Shown here piece after piece: positions 53,053 to 61,812 of a stretch of DNA of 64,000 nt. A program made the translations under genes and the position numbers. Numbering within the stretch: the first letter of the stretch is position 1; each line of letters opens with the position of its first letter. The notes below the pieces were generated by a model that was not told where the DNA came from, did not search any database, and was given only the letters and a program-made list of their open reading frames with translations. The stretch comes from Dyadobacter sp. MSC1_007 (lineage in GTDB: Bacteria > Bacteroidota > Bacteroidia > Cytophagales > Spirosomataceae), in assembly GCF_023667495.1 (NCBI RefSeq), contig NZ_JAMOZL010000010.1, positions 124,001 to 188,000 on the forward strand, given 5' to 3'.

Positions 53053-54479
53053 TACGGTTGGCTCGTCCGTTTCTGAGCAAACAACCAGTCCAGTATTCCA
53101 GGTGTAGCATTCAAGCTTGGTACAAGATAGTGGCCAACATCTGCAAACTCAGTATATCGTGGATGCCCCCCAGCTTGTCGGATTGCGTTAATGACGTTTC
53201 GTGATCCGTCAACGGGTACATTACGGTCGGTTTCTCCATGGAATGCCCAGAGAGATACATCCACCATGTTTTTAGCCAAGGCAGGGTCACCAGCTCCACT
53301 TAATGGAATGGCAGCGGCAAACATACCGGGATGAGTTCCAATGAAGTGCCAGGTTCCATATCCCCCAAGCGAATGGCCAACCACATATAGTCTGTTGGGA
53401 TCAATGCTAAATTCTGCTTTCAGAGCGCGTAGCAAGTCAAAAACAATCGTATCACGGGTGACCAAGTGCGGCAATCCACCCCAGCTGGTTCCATGGGAGA
53501 TCTGAGGGGCAAGGATAAAGGCCGGATATTTTTCCCGATTTTGTGGCTCTGTCAGTTGTTGGATTTCCCAACTAGCCAGTTGCCGGACATTATCTGTCCC
53601 ATAACCAGCTCCGCCATGTAGGTTAACCACCAGTGGATAGCGTTGGTTGGGATCATAGCTCTCCGGGGTCAGCAGCCGATAGGAGAGTGTGTCGTTATGC
53701 TGACCCTTAAAAGTCCGGGCCTTAAAAAATTGAGCTTGTGTGATAGCCTCCGGCTGCGGACGAGTAGCCCTTATTCCTTCGCCCATTAGGCTTACACCTA
53801 GGAACAGGAACATGGCTACGCCGAGTAGCCGGGCTGTGATGAGCAGGGTCGTTTGCTGTGAAGACTGGGGCGAGTCTGAGGATTTTGATTGGACCACAAG
53901 AAGCTGCCGAAAGTAGCCGATGAAAAGCAACGGCTGTAAACTGGCGACAAAAGACAGGCATAGTTGCCACCTCTCGAGCGCTGGTGTAGTCCGACCGCCA
54001 TGCATCTGCATCGACCAGATTAGCAAGGCCAAGGTAGTGCAGGCTATCAAGAAGCTTAATACGCCGTTGGTCTTTAACCATTCATTTTTCCCCGCGCGTG
54101 ACAGCACCAGGCTGCTGGCAGCTAAGAGAGTGGCAGCAAGATCAAATATTAAAATCAGGGGATAGTAGCGTTGAAACGCCTTTGTAAGCGGAACCAGTAT
54201 ACAATAAACTACCACCACACGTAGCAAGGTGGTAAATAAAGCGATCAAACCCGTTACAAAAGCTATCTTGAAATGCTGGTCATAATAAGACCGTAGTATA
54301 AATGCAGTAGCAAAGGCAGAAATTACATTAGCTAGTAAAAAGAAATTGGCAAACGAGTCCTGTGTCAGCAGGTCCGCGCCAACTGTGAGATATAGTAAGC
54401 AGTGAAAGATGCCCATTCCCACGGAAAGACCGAGGAAGAAAATGGCATCATCATTGAATGTTTTTATCATGATAAGCAT
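53052..54479 (-). CDS. Membrane-anchored esterase (alpha/beta hydrolase)
   Basis: The 475-aa protein has about six N-terminal membrane helices over residues 1-240. An exposed esterase domain follows: YPLVVNLHGGAGYGTDNV (oxyanion region), VVGHSLGGYGTW (nucleophile Ser), FHGETDRNVPV (Asp) and ADVGHYLVPS (His). The domain is of the phospholipase/carboxylesterase type that acts on short esters or feruloyl groups. The fusion to a multi-helix membrane module is uncommon. Confidence 0.85.
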   Translation of the reverse strand: MLIMIKTFNDDAIFFLGLSVGMGIFHCLLYLTVGADLLTQDSFANFFLLANVISAFATAFILRSYYDQHFKIAFVTGLIALFTTLLRVVVVYCILVPLTKAFQRYYPLILIFDLAATLLAASSLVLSRAGKNEWLKTNGVLSFLIACTTLALLIWSMQMHGGRTTPALERWQLCLSFVASLQPLLFIGYFRQLLVVQSKSSDSPQSSQQTTLLITARLLGVAMFLFLGVSLMGEGIRATRPQPEAITQAQFFKARTFKGQHNDTLSYRLLTPESYDPNQRYPLVVNLHGGAGYGTDNVRQLASWEIQQLTEPQNREKYPAFILAPQISHGTSWGGLPHLVTRDTIVFDLLRALKAEFSIDPNRLYVVGHSLGGYGTWHFIGTHPGMFAAAIPLSGAGDPALAKNMVDVSLWAFHGETDRNVPVDGSRNVINAIRQAGGHPRYTEFADVGHYLVPSLNATPGILDWLFAQKRTSQP

Positions 54480-54554
54480 AGGGACGGCTAAATCCAGCGG
54501 CTTGGATACCTCAGGTTTACTATCTGATAAACAAAGATGAAAAGCGCTTACAGA

Positions 54555-54773
54555 TTAAGATAAATATTTGGGTATTTTACTACATTTTAGGATTCGTTCA
54601 TTTTTGATGAAAGGCTGTAACATAAAAAACGACCTGTAATTATTGTAATCTACGGCCGGTTCCCGGCTAATAAAATGCGATTCAAAAATCCCATTTTCTT
54701 GTATTTCCCAGGCAGCTGTCATATCAACCGCTGGGAAATACTCCTTTAATACAGACCCAAATCTTGAAGACAA
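54555..54773 (-). pseudogene. Possible gene fragment
   Basis: The frame reads AAWEIQENGIFESHFISREP, then AVDYNNYRSFFMLQPFIKN. It looks protein-like, but the only in-frame start is TTG and no family is recognised. Confidence 0.25.
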
Positions 54774-54831
54774 TGGATAAAGAAAGGAAACTAAATAGTT
54801 AGTTTCTTAGCGTATGTTTCCGCCCATTTGT

Positions 54832-55223
54832 AAGAAAAACCTCGTGAACGGCGACGTGAACCCAGATATCATTTTCCTTGATATCGATTTGCCTGTCAAA
54901 AACGGTATGGAGACGCTCATTGAGATCAGGAAAGTTTCAAACCACTTCGTGCCGTTTTAATGCTCTCGACTTCAGTTTTGGAAACGTTGATCGAATCTTC
55001 TCAAATGCTAGGAGCGAGCGGTTATATCTGCAAGCCTTCTTCGTATCCTGAACGAAAAATTTTATTCAAGCTACTGATCCACAATTGGAAGGGCGCTGGC
55101 AGCGCTGGCTTTATTGTCGAAGAGCCGAATCACCTGCCGCTCGACAGTCATTTAATCTCACAATTAGTGGTAGCTACATTTGCTGGTATAATGTTTTATA
55201 TAAATAATGCAGCGTTAGTGTAA
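54832..55223 (+). pseudogene. Frameshifted response-regulator receiver domain
   Basis: One frame gives NPDIIFLDIDLPVKNGMETLIEIRK with the phosphoacceptor Asp (FLDIDLP). A second, from about 54953, gives AVLMLSTSVLETLIESSQMLGASGYICKPSSY with the conserved Lys of receiver domains. A frameshift between the two inactivates the gene. The N-terminus is also missing. Confidence 0.7.
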
Positions 55224-55240
55224 CTATAATTTAAAATATC

Positions 55241-55372
55241 ATGGGAATAAAGCCGGGACCGAAAAGAATTGCCGATTCAACAGGCAAACCAGACAAGCGT
55301 CAACGGGATAACAAAGAATCTCCGGGGAACACACCTTCATTGAAAACGCACAAGCATAAAAAGGGTGACTAA
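55241..55372 (+). CDS. Small basic hypothetical protein
   Basis: The 43-aa Lys/Asp/Ser-rich protein reads MGIKPGPKRIADSTGKPDKR and ends THKHKKGD. It has a proper ATG and stop and is probably unstructured. Function is unknown. Confidence 0.4.
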   Translation: MGIKPGPKRIADSTGKPDKRQRDNKESPGNTPSLKTHKHKKGD

Positions 55373-55476
55373 CCTGTTCGAATGTTGAAGCTCAGTGAAC
55401 TGTATTTACGAAAATTGATTCAGGTTAATTGTAAGATTGCTTAACGTTGCAAATGCAAATAACTTACATGAACTCT

Positions 55477-55504
55477 ATTTAACATAATTAAAGTTATATA
55501 ACAA
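55477..55504 (-). repeat. dif-like XerCD-type site 7
   Basis: Left arm ATTTAACATAA, hexamer TTAAAG, right arm TTATATAACAA. The left arm equals the E. coli dif XerD arm on the other strand. This is the rightmost site found. Confidence 0.6.
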
Positions 55505-55653
55505 CATATAAATTGCATATTATTGTGATTTTGTACCCTTAATTGTCCATATTGTTGTACTATTATTATGTTGCAAAATGTACCATAATAGTTAATGCTT
55601 CGACGAGTAAACTGCTGTAAGCCCTTTCTTGCGGACATGGGCTGAAAAATAAG

Positions 55654-55902
55654 ATGTCGATAAAATTAGTGTTTAATCTAACTTTGGGCATGACAGTACA
55701 AGAACTTGAAGAATGGTACGCGGGGCGCGAGTTGCCGAAAGAGCCGGTTTGGACGCATAAATCCACTAGGATTATCGATCCAGCCTTTTTTGTGGAAGCT
55801 AGGCTCTACGCCATAAAGGCAAACGCGGACCCGAAACAGCAACAGTCCTGCATTGACAAGCTAATCCATTTCAAAAATTGGCTGGAAAAAAATGGAAAAT
55901 AA
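55654..55902 (+). CDS. DUF6965-like small protein
   Basis: The 82-aa protein contains MTVQELEEWYAGRELPKEPVW, then IIDPAFFVEARLYAIKA and IDKLIHFKNWLEKNGK. This matches DUF6965-type proteins of Bacteroidetes. The start could also be the Met at 55690. Function is unknown. Confidence 0.65.
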   Translation: MSIKLVFNLTLGMTVQELEEWYAGRELPKEPVWTHKSTRIIDPAFFVEARLYAIKANADPKQQQSCIDKLIHFKNWLEKNGK

Positions 55903-55911
55903 GATTGCCGT

Positions 55912-56829
55912 TTAGCCCTCTTTGATTTGACGGCGAATGTCGGTAACATATGTTTCAGTCACTTCCAAGGCGGAAGCAATCTGATCGTCAGTTAGTAAGG
56001 ACTGTTTGATCAGATTTCGAACTGCGCGTTCGGTCTTTTCTATCTGACCCTTTCTTTCGCCTTCTTTCCGACCTTTCTCAACAAAAATATCCAGAGTGCT
56101 CATAACTGTTTCTTTGATTTCAATGGGGAGCGATGTGATCAGTTCAATGATTTGCTGCTCGCTTAGCTCACTGTTTACGAATGTATAAACAATAAGGCTG
56201 GTTTGCAAGTTCTGGTCTGTCTCAACGGCCAGCTTCAAAATTGTAGGGATTAGCGCATTTAGACGATCTTTCAGGACACTATATTTCATTGCAAGCAGCG
56301 AGGCTGCAAGAAACTTGTTATGCAGCGCCTGGATCTGCTCATCTGGAATTTCCCCAAGATTGTGAAATACGTACTGGTAATCCGGAACAAACCGCGACAT
56401 TTCTGGTTCCAGCTCATCAAATAACGAAGACAGCGTTTTATATTCCCACCGGGCCTTACCGTGGTAAAGTAGGATTGGAATGATCAGCGAAGGCTTTTCA
56501 CCTTCTCCGATCTGCTTCAATAGGCCTGAAAAGACGTAGCTGCCTATCTGAATCGGCGTGTATTTATCTACGTAGCTTTTGTGCTCGATCAAAAGGGAAA
56601 TCTTGACTTGCCCTAACCCATCGGTTCTCTGGCACGCGTATACGATATCTGAGATAGATTTTTGTAGCTCCTTTGAGACGTAGGTATCAGGAAGCTGCCT
56701 GAGAGTCGAGAAATCTAATTTTTCGAGAACCTGTGCCGGCAAACACGAACGAAAGTAATCCGACGCGATTTGCTGGTTACCCATGATGGACCGAAGGAAT
56801 GTATCATGCTTTGATATATGCTCACCCAT
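55912..56829 (-). CDS. Rpn-family recombination-promoting nuclease / putative transposase
   Basis: The 305-aa protein starts at 56829 (MGEHISKHDTFLRSIMGNQQ). It contains HDxFFRxxM-like opening, SDIVYACQ and KISLLIEHKSYVDKYTPIQ, the PD-(D/E)xK core with D and ExK (SD...LLIEHK). The charged C-terminus (GRKEGERKGQIEKTER) is typical of Rpn proteins. Such nucleases promote RecA-independent recombination in E. coli. A longer start at 56853 is possible. Confidence 0.88.
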   Translation of the reverse strand: MGEHISKHDTFLRSIMGNQQIASDYFRSCLPAQVLEKLDFSTLRQLPDTYVSKELQKSISDIVYACQRTDGLGQVKISLLIEHKSYVDKYTPIQIGSYVFSGLLKQIGEGEKPSLIIPILLYHGKARWEYKTLSSLFDELEPEMSRFVPDYQYVFHNLGEIPDEQIQALHNKFLAASLLAMKYSVLKDRLNALIPTILKLAVETDQNLQTSLIVYTFVNSELSEQQIIELITSLPIEIKETVMSTLDIFVEKGRKEGERKGQIEKTERAVRNLIKQSLLTDDQIASALEVTETYVTDIRRQIKEG

Positions 56830-57003
56830 GACACAAAGATAAGATTTTTGCAATATCTCTCTCAGATCCGTCAGACCATCGATCGTTGAAGGCCTCCAGG
56901 TAAAGACCGTAAACGATCTAAGCTATTTACTCTACGGTTCTGCAAGCTCCCCATAGTTGGGCAAAATCAGAAAGAAGGTCCCGGTTTTGCAAATACTCGT
57001 GAG

Positions 57004-57453
57004 CTACAACTCCAAGATAAATACTTGACTTGGAGTCTGGTGATAGAACGATGGTTCGAATTTGATAAGATTTGTTTCACATAAATCTTTTAGCACTTTA
57101 GTAGCTGTCGAAGTACTTAATATTTTCGCCGACTTCATTATCTGCCAATTATATACACAAATAGGATTGTGGTTGTTTTGTGCATCCCAATGTGCCAATA
57201 GTGCCAAGTAAAGAGCAATGTGGGAAGTCCCGAGTCGCGGCTCTTTTTCGATCCGTTTTATGAATGAACAGATCTGACTCGCAAGGCGAGAACTGTGAGA
57301 GCAGGAGGCGTCAAACTTTTGTTCCCCGCTTTTTGCTTGTACTACTTTCGGAATCATCCATTCGCTGATTTTCCGAGGTTTTCTGCGTTTTTCGATTTCC
57401 ATTTTGACTTTCAGAAAGGATGGTTTCTTGCCGGATCCGTTTTTGGTTCTCAT
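57004..57453 (-). CDS. Winged-helix protein of a conjugative element
   Basis: The C-terminal part, SHIALYLALLAHWDAQNNHNPICVYNWQIMKSAKILSTSTATKVLKDLCETNLIKFEPS, has the winged-helix arrangement common in Bacteroidetes mobile-element proteins. The N-terminal ~48 codons overlap the upstream gene in another frame, so the true start may be internal. Confidence 0.6.
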   Translation of the reverse strand: MRTKNGSGKKPSFLKVKMEIEKRRKPRKISEWMIPKVVQAKSGEQKFDASCSHSSRLASQICSFIKRIEKEPRLGTSHIALYLALLAHWDAQNNHNPICVYNWQIMKSAKILSTSTATKVLKDLCETNLIKFEPSFYHQTPSQVFILEL

Positions 57454-58084
57454 CGTAAATTGTTATGGATTTGAACTGTGGGTTGGCTTCAATAAACCAT
57501 TTTTGCTCGCCATCCTCAGCTTTGAATGTCACTGACTGTCTGTTACCTCGTTCCAGCGATTCAAGAAGCCTGAGTCGTTCCTTCGGGTCGAGTAGCTCCT
57601 TCACCGGAAATTTTTCCAGAGACTTTTCCAGATCGAATCCGTATTGGGGGCTGAATTGCTTTATTTTGTAATTGCCCGACGCGGTCGTTTCCTTAAAGTC
57701 AAGCTTGATCCAGGCATTGTGAATCTGTCCGTCTTTGTTTGCCAAGTCCTTATTGACCGATCGACCGTCAAGCAGGTTATAAGCTTCTTTTTGTGTGATG
57801 TTGCGGCCTTCGTTGTTCACATAGAAAGTCTGGCTGATTTTTGCATCGGAGCCAGGCTTTTGAAGCTCCGCCCGATAGTTGTTAAAAAAGAACATATCCG
57901 AACCCGTCGACTTTTTGAAATTCAACGATACGGAAAGTTCATCTTTGCCATAAGCAGTCACCTGTTTGATACTGAAATCATTTTGAGCTTTCATCAGGTT
58001 TTCGCGCAGTTGGACTTGCGCGTCTTCGCCAAAGCCAGTGTACTTTAACTGGTCCTTGAGGTAATCGTGGTTTTTTTCGTTCAT
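57311..58084 (-). CDS. Conjugative-element hypothetical protein
   Basis: The 257-aa protein opens MNEKNHDYLKDQLKYTGFGE and contains FYVNNEGRNITQKEAYNLLDGRSVNKDL and WIKLDFKETTASGNYKIKQF. Proteins of this type are frequent near tra genes in Bacteroidetes. A role in DNA processing is sometimes assumed, but none is shown here. It lies 30 bp after traN on the same strand. Confidence 0.65.
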   Translation of the reverse strand: MNEKNHDYLKDQLKYTGFGEDAQVQLRENLMKAQNDFSIKQVTAYGKDELSVSLNFKKSTGSDMFFFNNYRAELQKPGSDAKISQTFYVNNEGRNITQKEAYNLLDGRSVNKDLANKDGQIHNAWIKLDFKETTASGNYKIKQFSPQYGFDLEKSLEKFPVKELLDPKERLRLLESLERGNRQSVTFKAEDGEQKWFIEANPQFKSITIYDENQKRIRQETILSESQNGNRKTQKTSENQRMDDSESSTSKKRGTKV

Positions 58085-58114
58085 GACCGTTATTATTTAA
58101 GTTGTTTTTTGGGA

Positions 58115-58945
58115 TTAAAGTGCTGCAACACGTCTTAATTGCTTGGCGTTTAGCCTGATTTGTAGTTGTCTGGCACCGCCATTCTCTGTGACCTGGATGG
58201 TTAATCGTTTCGTTTTCGGTAATGTTATTTTCGAAATCACTATCACGAGCGATTTTTGCTCAGATCCCTTGACCTGATCGAGCTGGAAGGATGTCCTCAG
58301 CGGCACGATCTCCTCATGCTGAAAAGCAGTTCGTTTTATTTGCCTTCGGTCTTCGACAAACATTCTGATGCTTTCAACGTCGTAGTCGATTGTAGACTGG
58401 TTATCGAGTGACAGCCTAAGCAGCATCAATTGTTCCTTGACAAAAATTCCCTCTAACGCCGCAGAGACACCTCCGTTGCCGGATCGTTTTCTAAGATTGG
58501 AGGGATGCAGACTGGCCAAATCAATTGCTTGGCTAATTTGATGTTCATCCGGGCCGTCGGTGCTTTTTGCATCCCGCCTAGATGTCGGATTTGACAGCAC
58601 AATTAGGGAGCTTGGTTGGTCCAGATAGCTTACCTTAAAACTGTGGATTGCACCGTCAGAAGTGATGACGATCAAGCTGGTTGGTGTTATGTCTTTTTGT
58701 GCGGCTTTCAGAAGCAGCACGTTTTGCGTCCCCTTTGCTTTCTGGGCTAGAATTTGAGTGCTGCCGCGATCCACCGATGTGATCGCGAAAGGGAAGCTGA
58801 GAGCCACAGTCCTTTCAGCGCTGACTTCAATAGGATGAGAATCAATTGCAAAAATCTGAGTCGGCTGCGCGGATGCTGGTTGTGTAAATAACAGCGCTGC
58901 AAGCAGTGAGCAAATGATGGGATAGTACCTCTTGTTATTTTTCAT
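58115..58945 (-). CDS. traN: Conjugative transposon protein TraN (DUF4138)
   Basis: The 276-aa protein has a signal peptide (YYPIICSLLAALLFTQPASAQ). SFPFAITSVDRGSTQILAQKAKGTQNVLLLKAA and the C-terminal DNQSTIDYDVESIRMFVEDRRQIKRTAFQ match DUF4138/TraN of Bacteroidetes conjugation systems. It acts as a VirB9-like outer component. It overlaps traM by 11 bp. Confidence 0.9.
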   Translation of the reverse strand: MKNNKRYYPIICSLLAALLFTQPASAQPTQIFAIDSHPIEVSAERTVALSFPFAITSVDRGSTQILAQKAKGTQNVLLLKAAQKDITPTSLIVITSDGAIHSFKVSYLDQPSSLIVLSNPTSRRDAKSTDGPDEHQISQAIDLASLHPSNLRKRSGNGGVSAALEGIFVKEQLMLLRLSLDNQSTIDYDVESIRMFVEDRRQIKRTAFQHEEIVPLRTSFQLDQVKGSEQKSLVIVISKITLPKTKRLTIQVTENGGARQLQIRLNAKQLRRVAAL

Positions 58946-60266
58946 GGCTGGATGGAATTTGCGTTTGCGTATCAGTACCGTCGCGCAGGATTACCTTATA
59001 CCCCTGCTGAAGTGTGACTTGCGTCAGACGGGCCTTTCGGCCCAGCAGTGTTTTGCCGATTTGCATGCCCGCGTTGGCTGCTTGCGCGCCTAGCGAGAAT
59101 CCGCCCACATCGAAATCTGCTCCCTGTACCTGACTACCCAAGGCCTGCTTTGTGACAGAGCGAGAAATAGCACCTGGTATGTAGATGCCTTCAATACCGT
59201 CAAGATCATACACTCGCAGATTCACAGGCAAAATCTTCTCGTTAGGCGTAATCGTGCTGACCTTGATATTGAGACGTTCGCCTGACAGGGATGCTATTCC
59301 GTAAAGGAAAGTGTTCTGCGCTATGGCCTGTCCGCTAACATTGATTGGCCGGGTCAACCTCAATTGGACCGTGGCGCCAGAGACAAGTTGTTGCGTTTTT
59401 TCGATAACCGCCGTAATGCCGTCGCTTAGCGGTTCTTCGCCCTCGTCATCCAATCCAAAGAAGCCGGCAGCTGAAACTGGATTTGAAAACCTTACCGAAT
59501 CACCGGGCGGTGGCCCGGACAATATCGAAACGACATTGCCTCCGTTCAATGCAGTCACTGGAAGAGACGGGCTTGAAGTGTTTGCTTGCTCTGGGGACGG
59601 TATTTGGGGATTTTGGTTCGGATTCTGAATTGCCAGAATCTTGTCTAACATGCTGTTAAGTTGCGCCAGCTCTGGGTCTACCTCTTCAAGATGGGTTGGC
59701 GATTCGCTGGATTTTAACAGCGCTTCCAGTTTTGCGATATCATTTTGCCCGGCTATGGTGTTAACGGTGTCAAGGTTTCGGCTGGCCTGTTTAAACTTCG
59801 GTGAACTTGTTGAAGTCAAAGCCTTTTCGAGATTTCTGAGCTTTTGCTGTACCCGGATTTCGTGGCTCGAATTGGCTTGCGCAATTTGAGATACCAACCG
59901 GTGTCCTTTCTTTGGTTGACCAGGGGCATCCAGACCCCTCAATTGAGAGTGCAGCGTATCAGTAGCGCCTGCAAGAATATCGCCATTGCGATAAGGATCG
60001 CGTTTGATCTGCTGCACTCTGAGCGCCGAGTCCTGATCAGCTTTCCTATAGTATTGCCATTTGTCCATCGCCTGTTCCTCTTTCAGTGAAGCATCGGGAA
60101 GGCTTAGTTGTAAACCCGAGCTGCCTGTCGCGGCTTGCTCGGATTTTTGGTTCTTGACGACCAAGACCCAGTATATAAAGGTCAGGAATGGCAAGGCAAG
60201 AAGGGGAAGGAATAAGTAGAATTTCCTTCTCCTGAGATATTCTTCAGTGTAATTGAGCGTCTGCAT
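58935..60266 (-). CDS. traM: Conjugative transposon protein TraM
   Basis: The 443-aa protein has an N-terminal membrane helix (FYLFLPLLALPFLTFIYWVLVV), a long Gln/Ser/Pro-rich linker and a C-terminal domain. That domain reads VSGATVQLRLTRPINVSGQAIAQNTFLYGIASLSGERLNIKV and GIYIPGAISRSVTKQA. This is the VirB10-like TraM family. It overlaps traL by 23 bp. Confidence 0.92.
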   Translation of the reverse strand: MQTLNYTEEYLRRRKFYLFLPLLALPFLTFIYWVLVVKNQKSEQAATGSSGLQLSLPDASLKEEQAMDKWQYYRKADQDSALRVQQIKRDPYRNGDILAGATDTLHSQLRGLDAPGQPKKGHRLVSQIAQANSSHEIRVQQKLRNLEKALTSTSSPKFKQASRNLDTVNTIAGQNDIAKLEALLKSSESPTHLEEVDPELAQLNSMLDKILAIQNPNQNPQIPSPEQANTSSPSLPVTALNGGNVVSILSGPPPGDSVRFSNPVSAAGFFGLDDEGEEPLSDGITAVIEKTQQLVSGATVQLRLTRPINVSGQAIAQNTFLYGIASLSGERLNIKVSTITPNEKILPVNLRVYDLDGIEGIYIPGAISRSVTKQALGSQVQGADFDVGGFSLGAQAANAGMQIGKTLLGRKARLTQVTLQQGYKVILRDGTDTQTQIPSSHEK

Positions 60267-60657
60267 GGTCTTTGTTTTTTTGTTTCTTTAAATTTCTAAT
60301 GCTGTCTGCTGTGATCGCCTTATCAAGGCTGTCCAGGTAGAGGTCTAATGCGTGCTGCTTAGCAACACCCTGAGGGGCTGTGATCCTTTCACCCAACAAT
60401 GTGTTGCTGAGGTCAATTTTGAATACGGCCGGCTCCGTCCGGAAAATTCCCTGATAGAACAATACACCGGCGATGATAGCACCTATCACCGCAAGTGCTG
60501 CGACCGTAATTAACTTACCAATGCCAGGGTGTCGAGAGGTGAATGCGCGAACGTTCCGGGTCAGCTTGCCGGCCAGAAGTCGGGATTTTGCGGTCATCGA
60601 GCTGGAACTTGTCCATGTCCTGTCGCCTGTTTTTGCTGGTTTGAACTGATAAAACAT
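60244..60657 (-). CDS. traL: Conjugative transposon protein TraL-like
   Basis: The 137-aa protein has one membrane helix (LITVAALAVIGAIIAGVLFYQGIF) and no other recognised domain. Its position between traK and traM, its size and its single helix fit TraL. The assignment is mainly from gene order. Confidence 0.65.
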   Translation of the reverse strand: MFYQFKPAKTGDRTWTSSSSMTAKSRLLAGKLTRNVRAFTSRHPGIGKLITVAALAVIGAIIAGVLFYQGIFRTEPAVFKIDLSNTLLGERITAPQGVAKQHALDLYLDSLDKAITADSIRNLKKQKNKDHADAQLH

Positions 60658-60662
60658 AACTG

Positions 60663-60900
60663 TTATCTGGTTTGAATTTGGACATCCTTATTTTCAATTG
60701 TTTGCCAACGCTCTATTAGAAATCCGTGTGGATTGTTGTCACTTCGTGCGACTGAGCGCAGATATCCTTCCGTTATCAGACTTCGCGAGACGACCGACGT
60801 TGGCCGGACGATACGTTGAATGGCCTTGCACTGGAAGCGGTAGGGGTGAGCGGCCAGCTCAATCTGAATGCTGTCGATCTGAATATCCTGTGATATGTTG
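60663..60900 (-). pseudogene. traK: 3' fragment of traK
   Basis: The frame reads DSIQIELAAHPYRFQCKAIQ, then RIVRPTSVVSRSLITEGYLR and SVARSDNNPHGFLIERWQTIENKD. RSLITEGYLRxVxRSDNNPHGFLIE is the conserved C-terminus of TraK. The reading stops being TraK-like at about 60900, where a TraG fragment begins on the opposite strand. It ends 5 bp before traL. Confidence 0.85.
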
Positions 60901-60903
60901 CCG

Positions 60904-61635
60904 GAAATGACCCCGTTGAAAAATCCGGATTCTCTCAGATCTTCGTACTGGTATGGCGCTGTGATTTCTCTCTATGCGACAAGGCTCATCAAGCAGGTCA
61001 ACATGAAGGGTAAGCTGAAAAGCAGTCTGATTTTCGATGAGTTCCCGACCATCTTTCTCAATAATATCGACGGATTGATCGCCACTGCTCGCTCGAATAA
61101 GGTCGCCACTACCCTCGGTGTTCAGGATGCATCCCAACTCCGGAAAGATTACGGAAAGGAGCTGGCTGAGGTCATTGTAAATATCACAGGTAATGTCATC
61201 AGTGGTCAGGTTTCTGGCGATACAGCAAAGCACCTCTCGGAGCGGTTTGGTAAAATTCAGCAGGATCGGACAACGCTTTCGCTGAACCGAACGGATACCT
61301 CAATCAGCAAGTCCATTCAGCTTGAACTTGCGATTCCAGCATCCAAGATTTCTTCGATGAGCTCAGGGGAGTTTGTGGGCGTCGTCGCAGATAACCCTGA
61401 TCAGCCCATCGACTTGAAAGCGTTTCATAACCGGATTTCAAACGATCATCAGACCTTGTCAGCAGAATCAGCCGGCTACAAACCGATCCCCGTCGTAAGG
61501 CAGATTAACGGCCAGATCATCAAAAAGGTGTTTGAGCAGATTAAGGATGATGTGCGAGAGATCATTGAAACCGAGATTGCGAATATCAAGCAGGATCCCG
61601 CGCTCACACATTTGCTTGTGGTAAAGAAAAAGTGA
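60904..61635 (+). pseudogene. traG: 5'-truncated traG/VirD4-type coupling ATPase
   Basis: About 240 C-terminal residues remain: VNMKGKLKSSLIFDEFPTIFLNNIDGLIATARSNKVATTLGVQDASQL, VNITGNVISGQVSGDTAKHLSERFGKI and KAFHNRISNDHQ. LIFDEFPT is the Walker-B region of TraG-type coupling proteins. The Walker A and membrane part are missing, so it cannot work as a coupling ATPase. The junction with the traK fragment lies at about 60900. Confidence 0.88.
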
Positions 61636-61812
61636 ACCGACTAGTTGCGTCGACATTAAGTGTACCTGGATCCAGGAAAAATGTCTCGGTTTAACCAGAA
61701 CCGCGTCCGAAAGCCCATTTCCCTGAACTGGATTTAAAGCAGGATAAAATGCCGACAACCGAGTATTTATTTGACTTTGTGTTCTTTGTGGTAAATCAAT
61801 AACCGGTTACAT

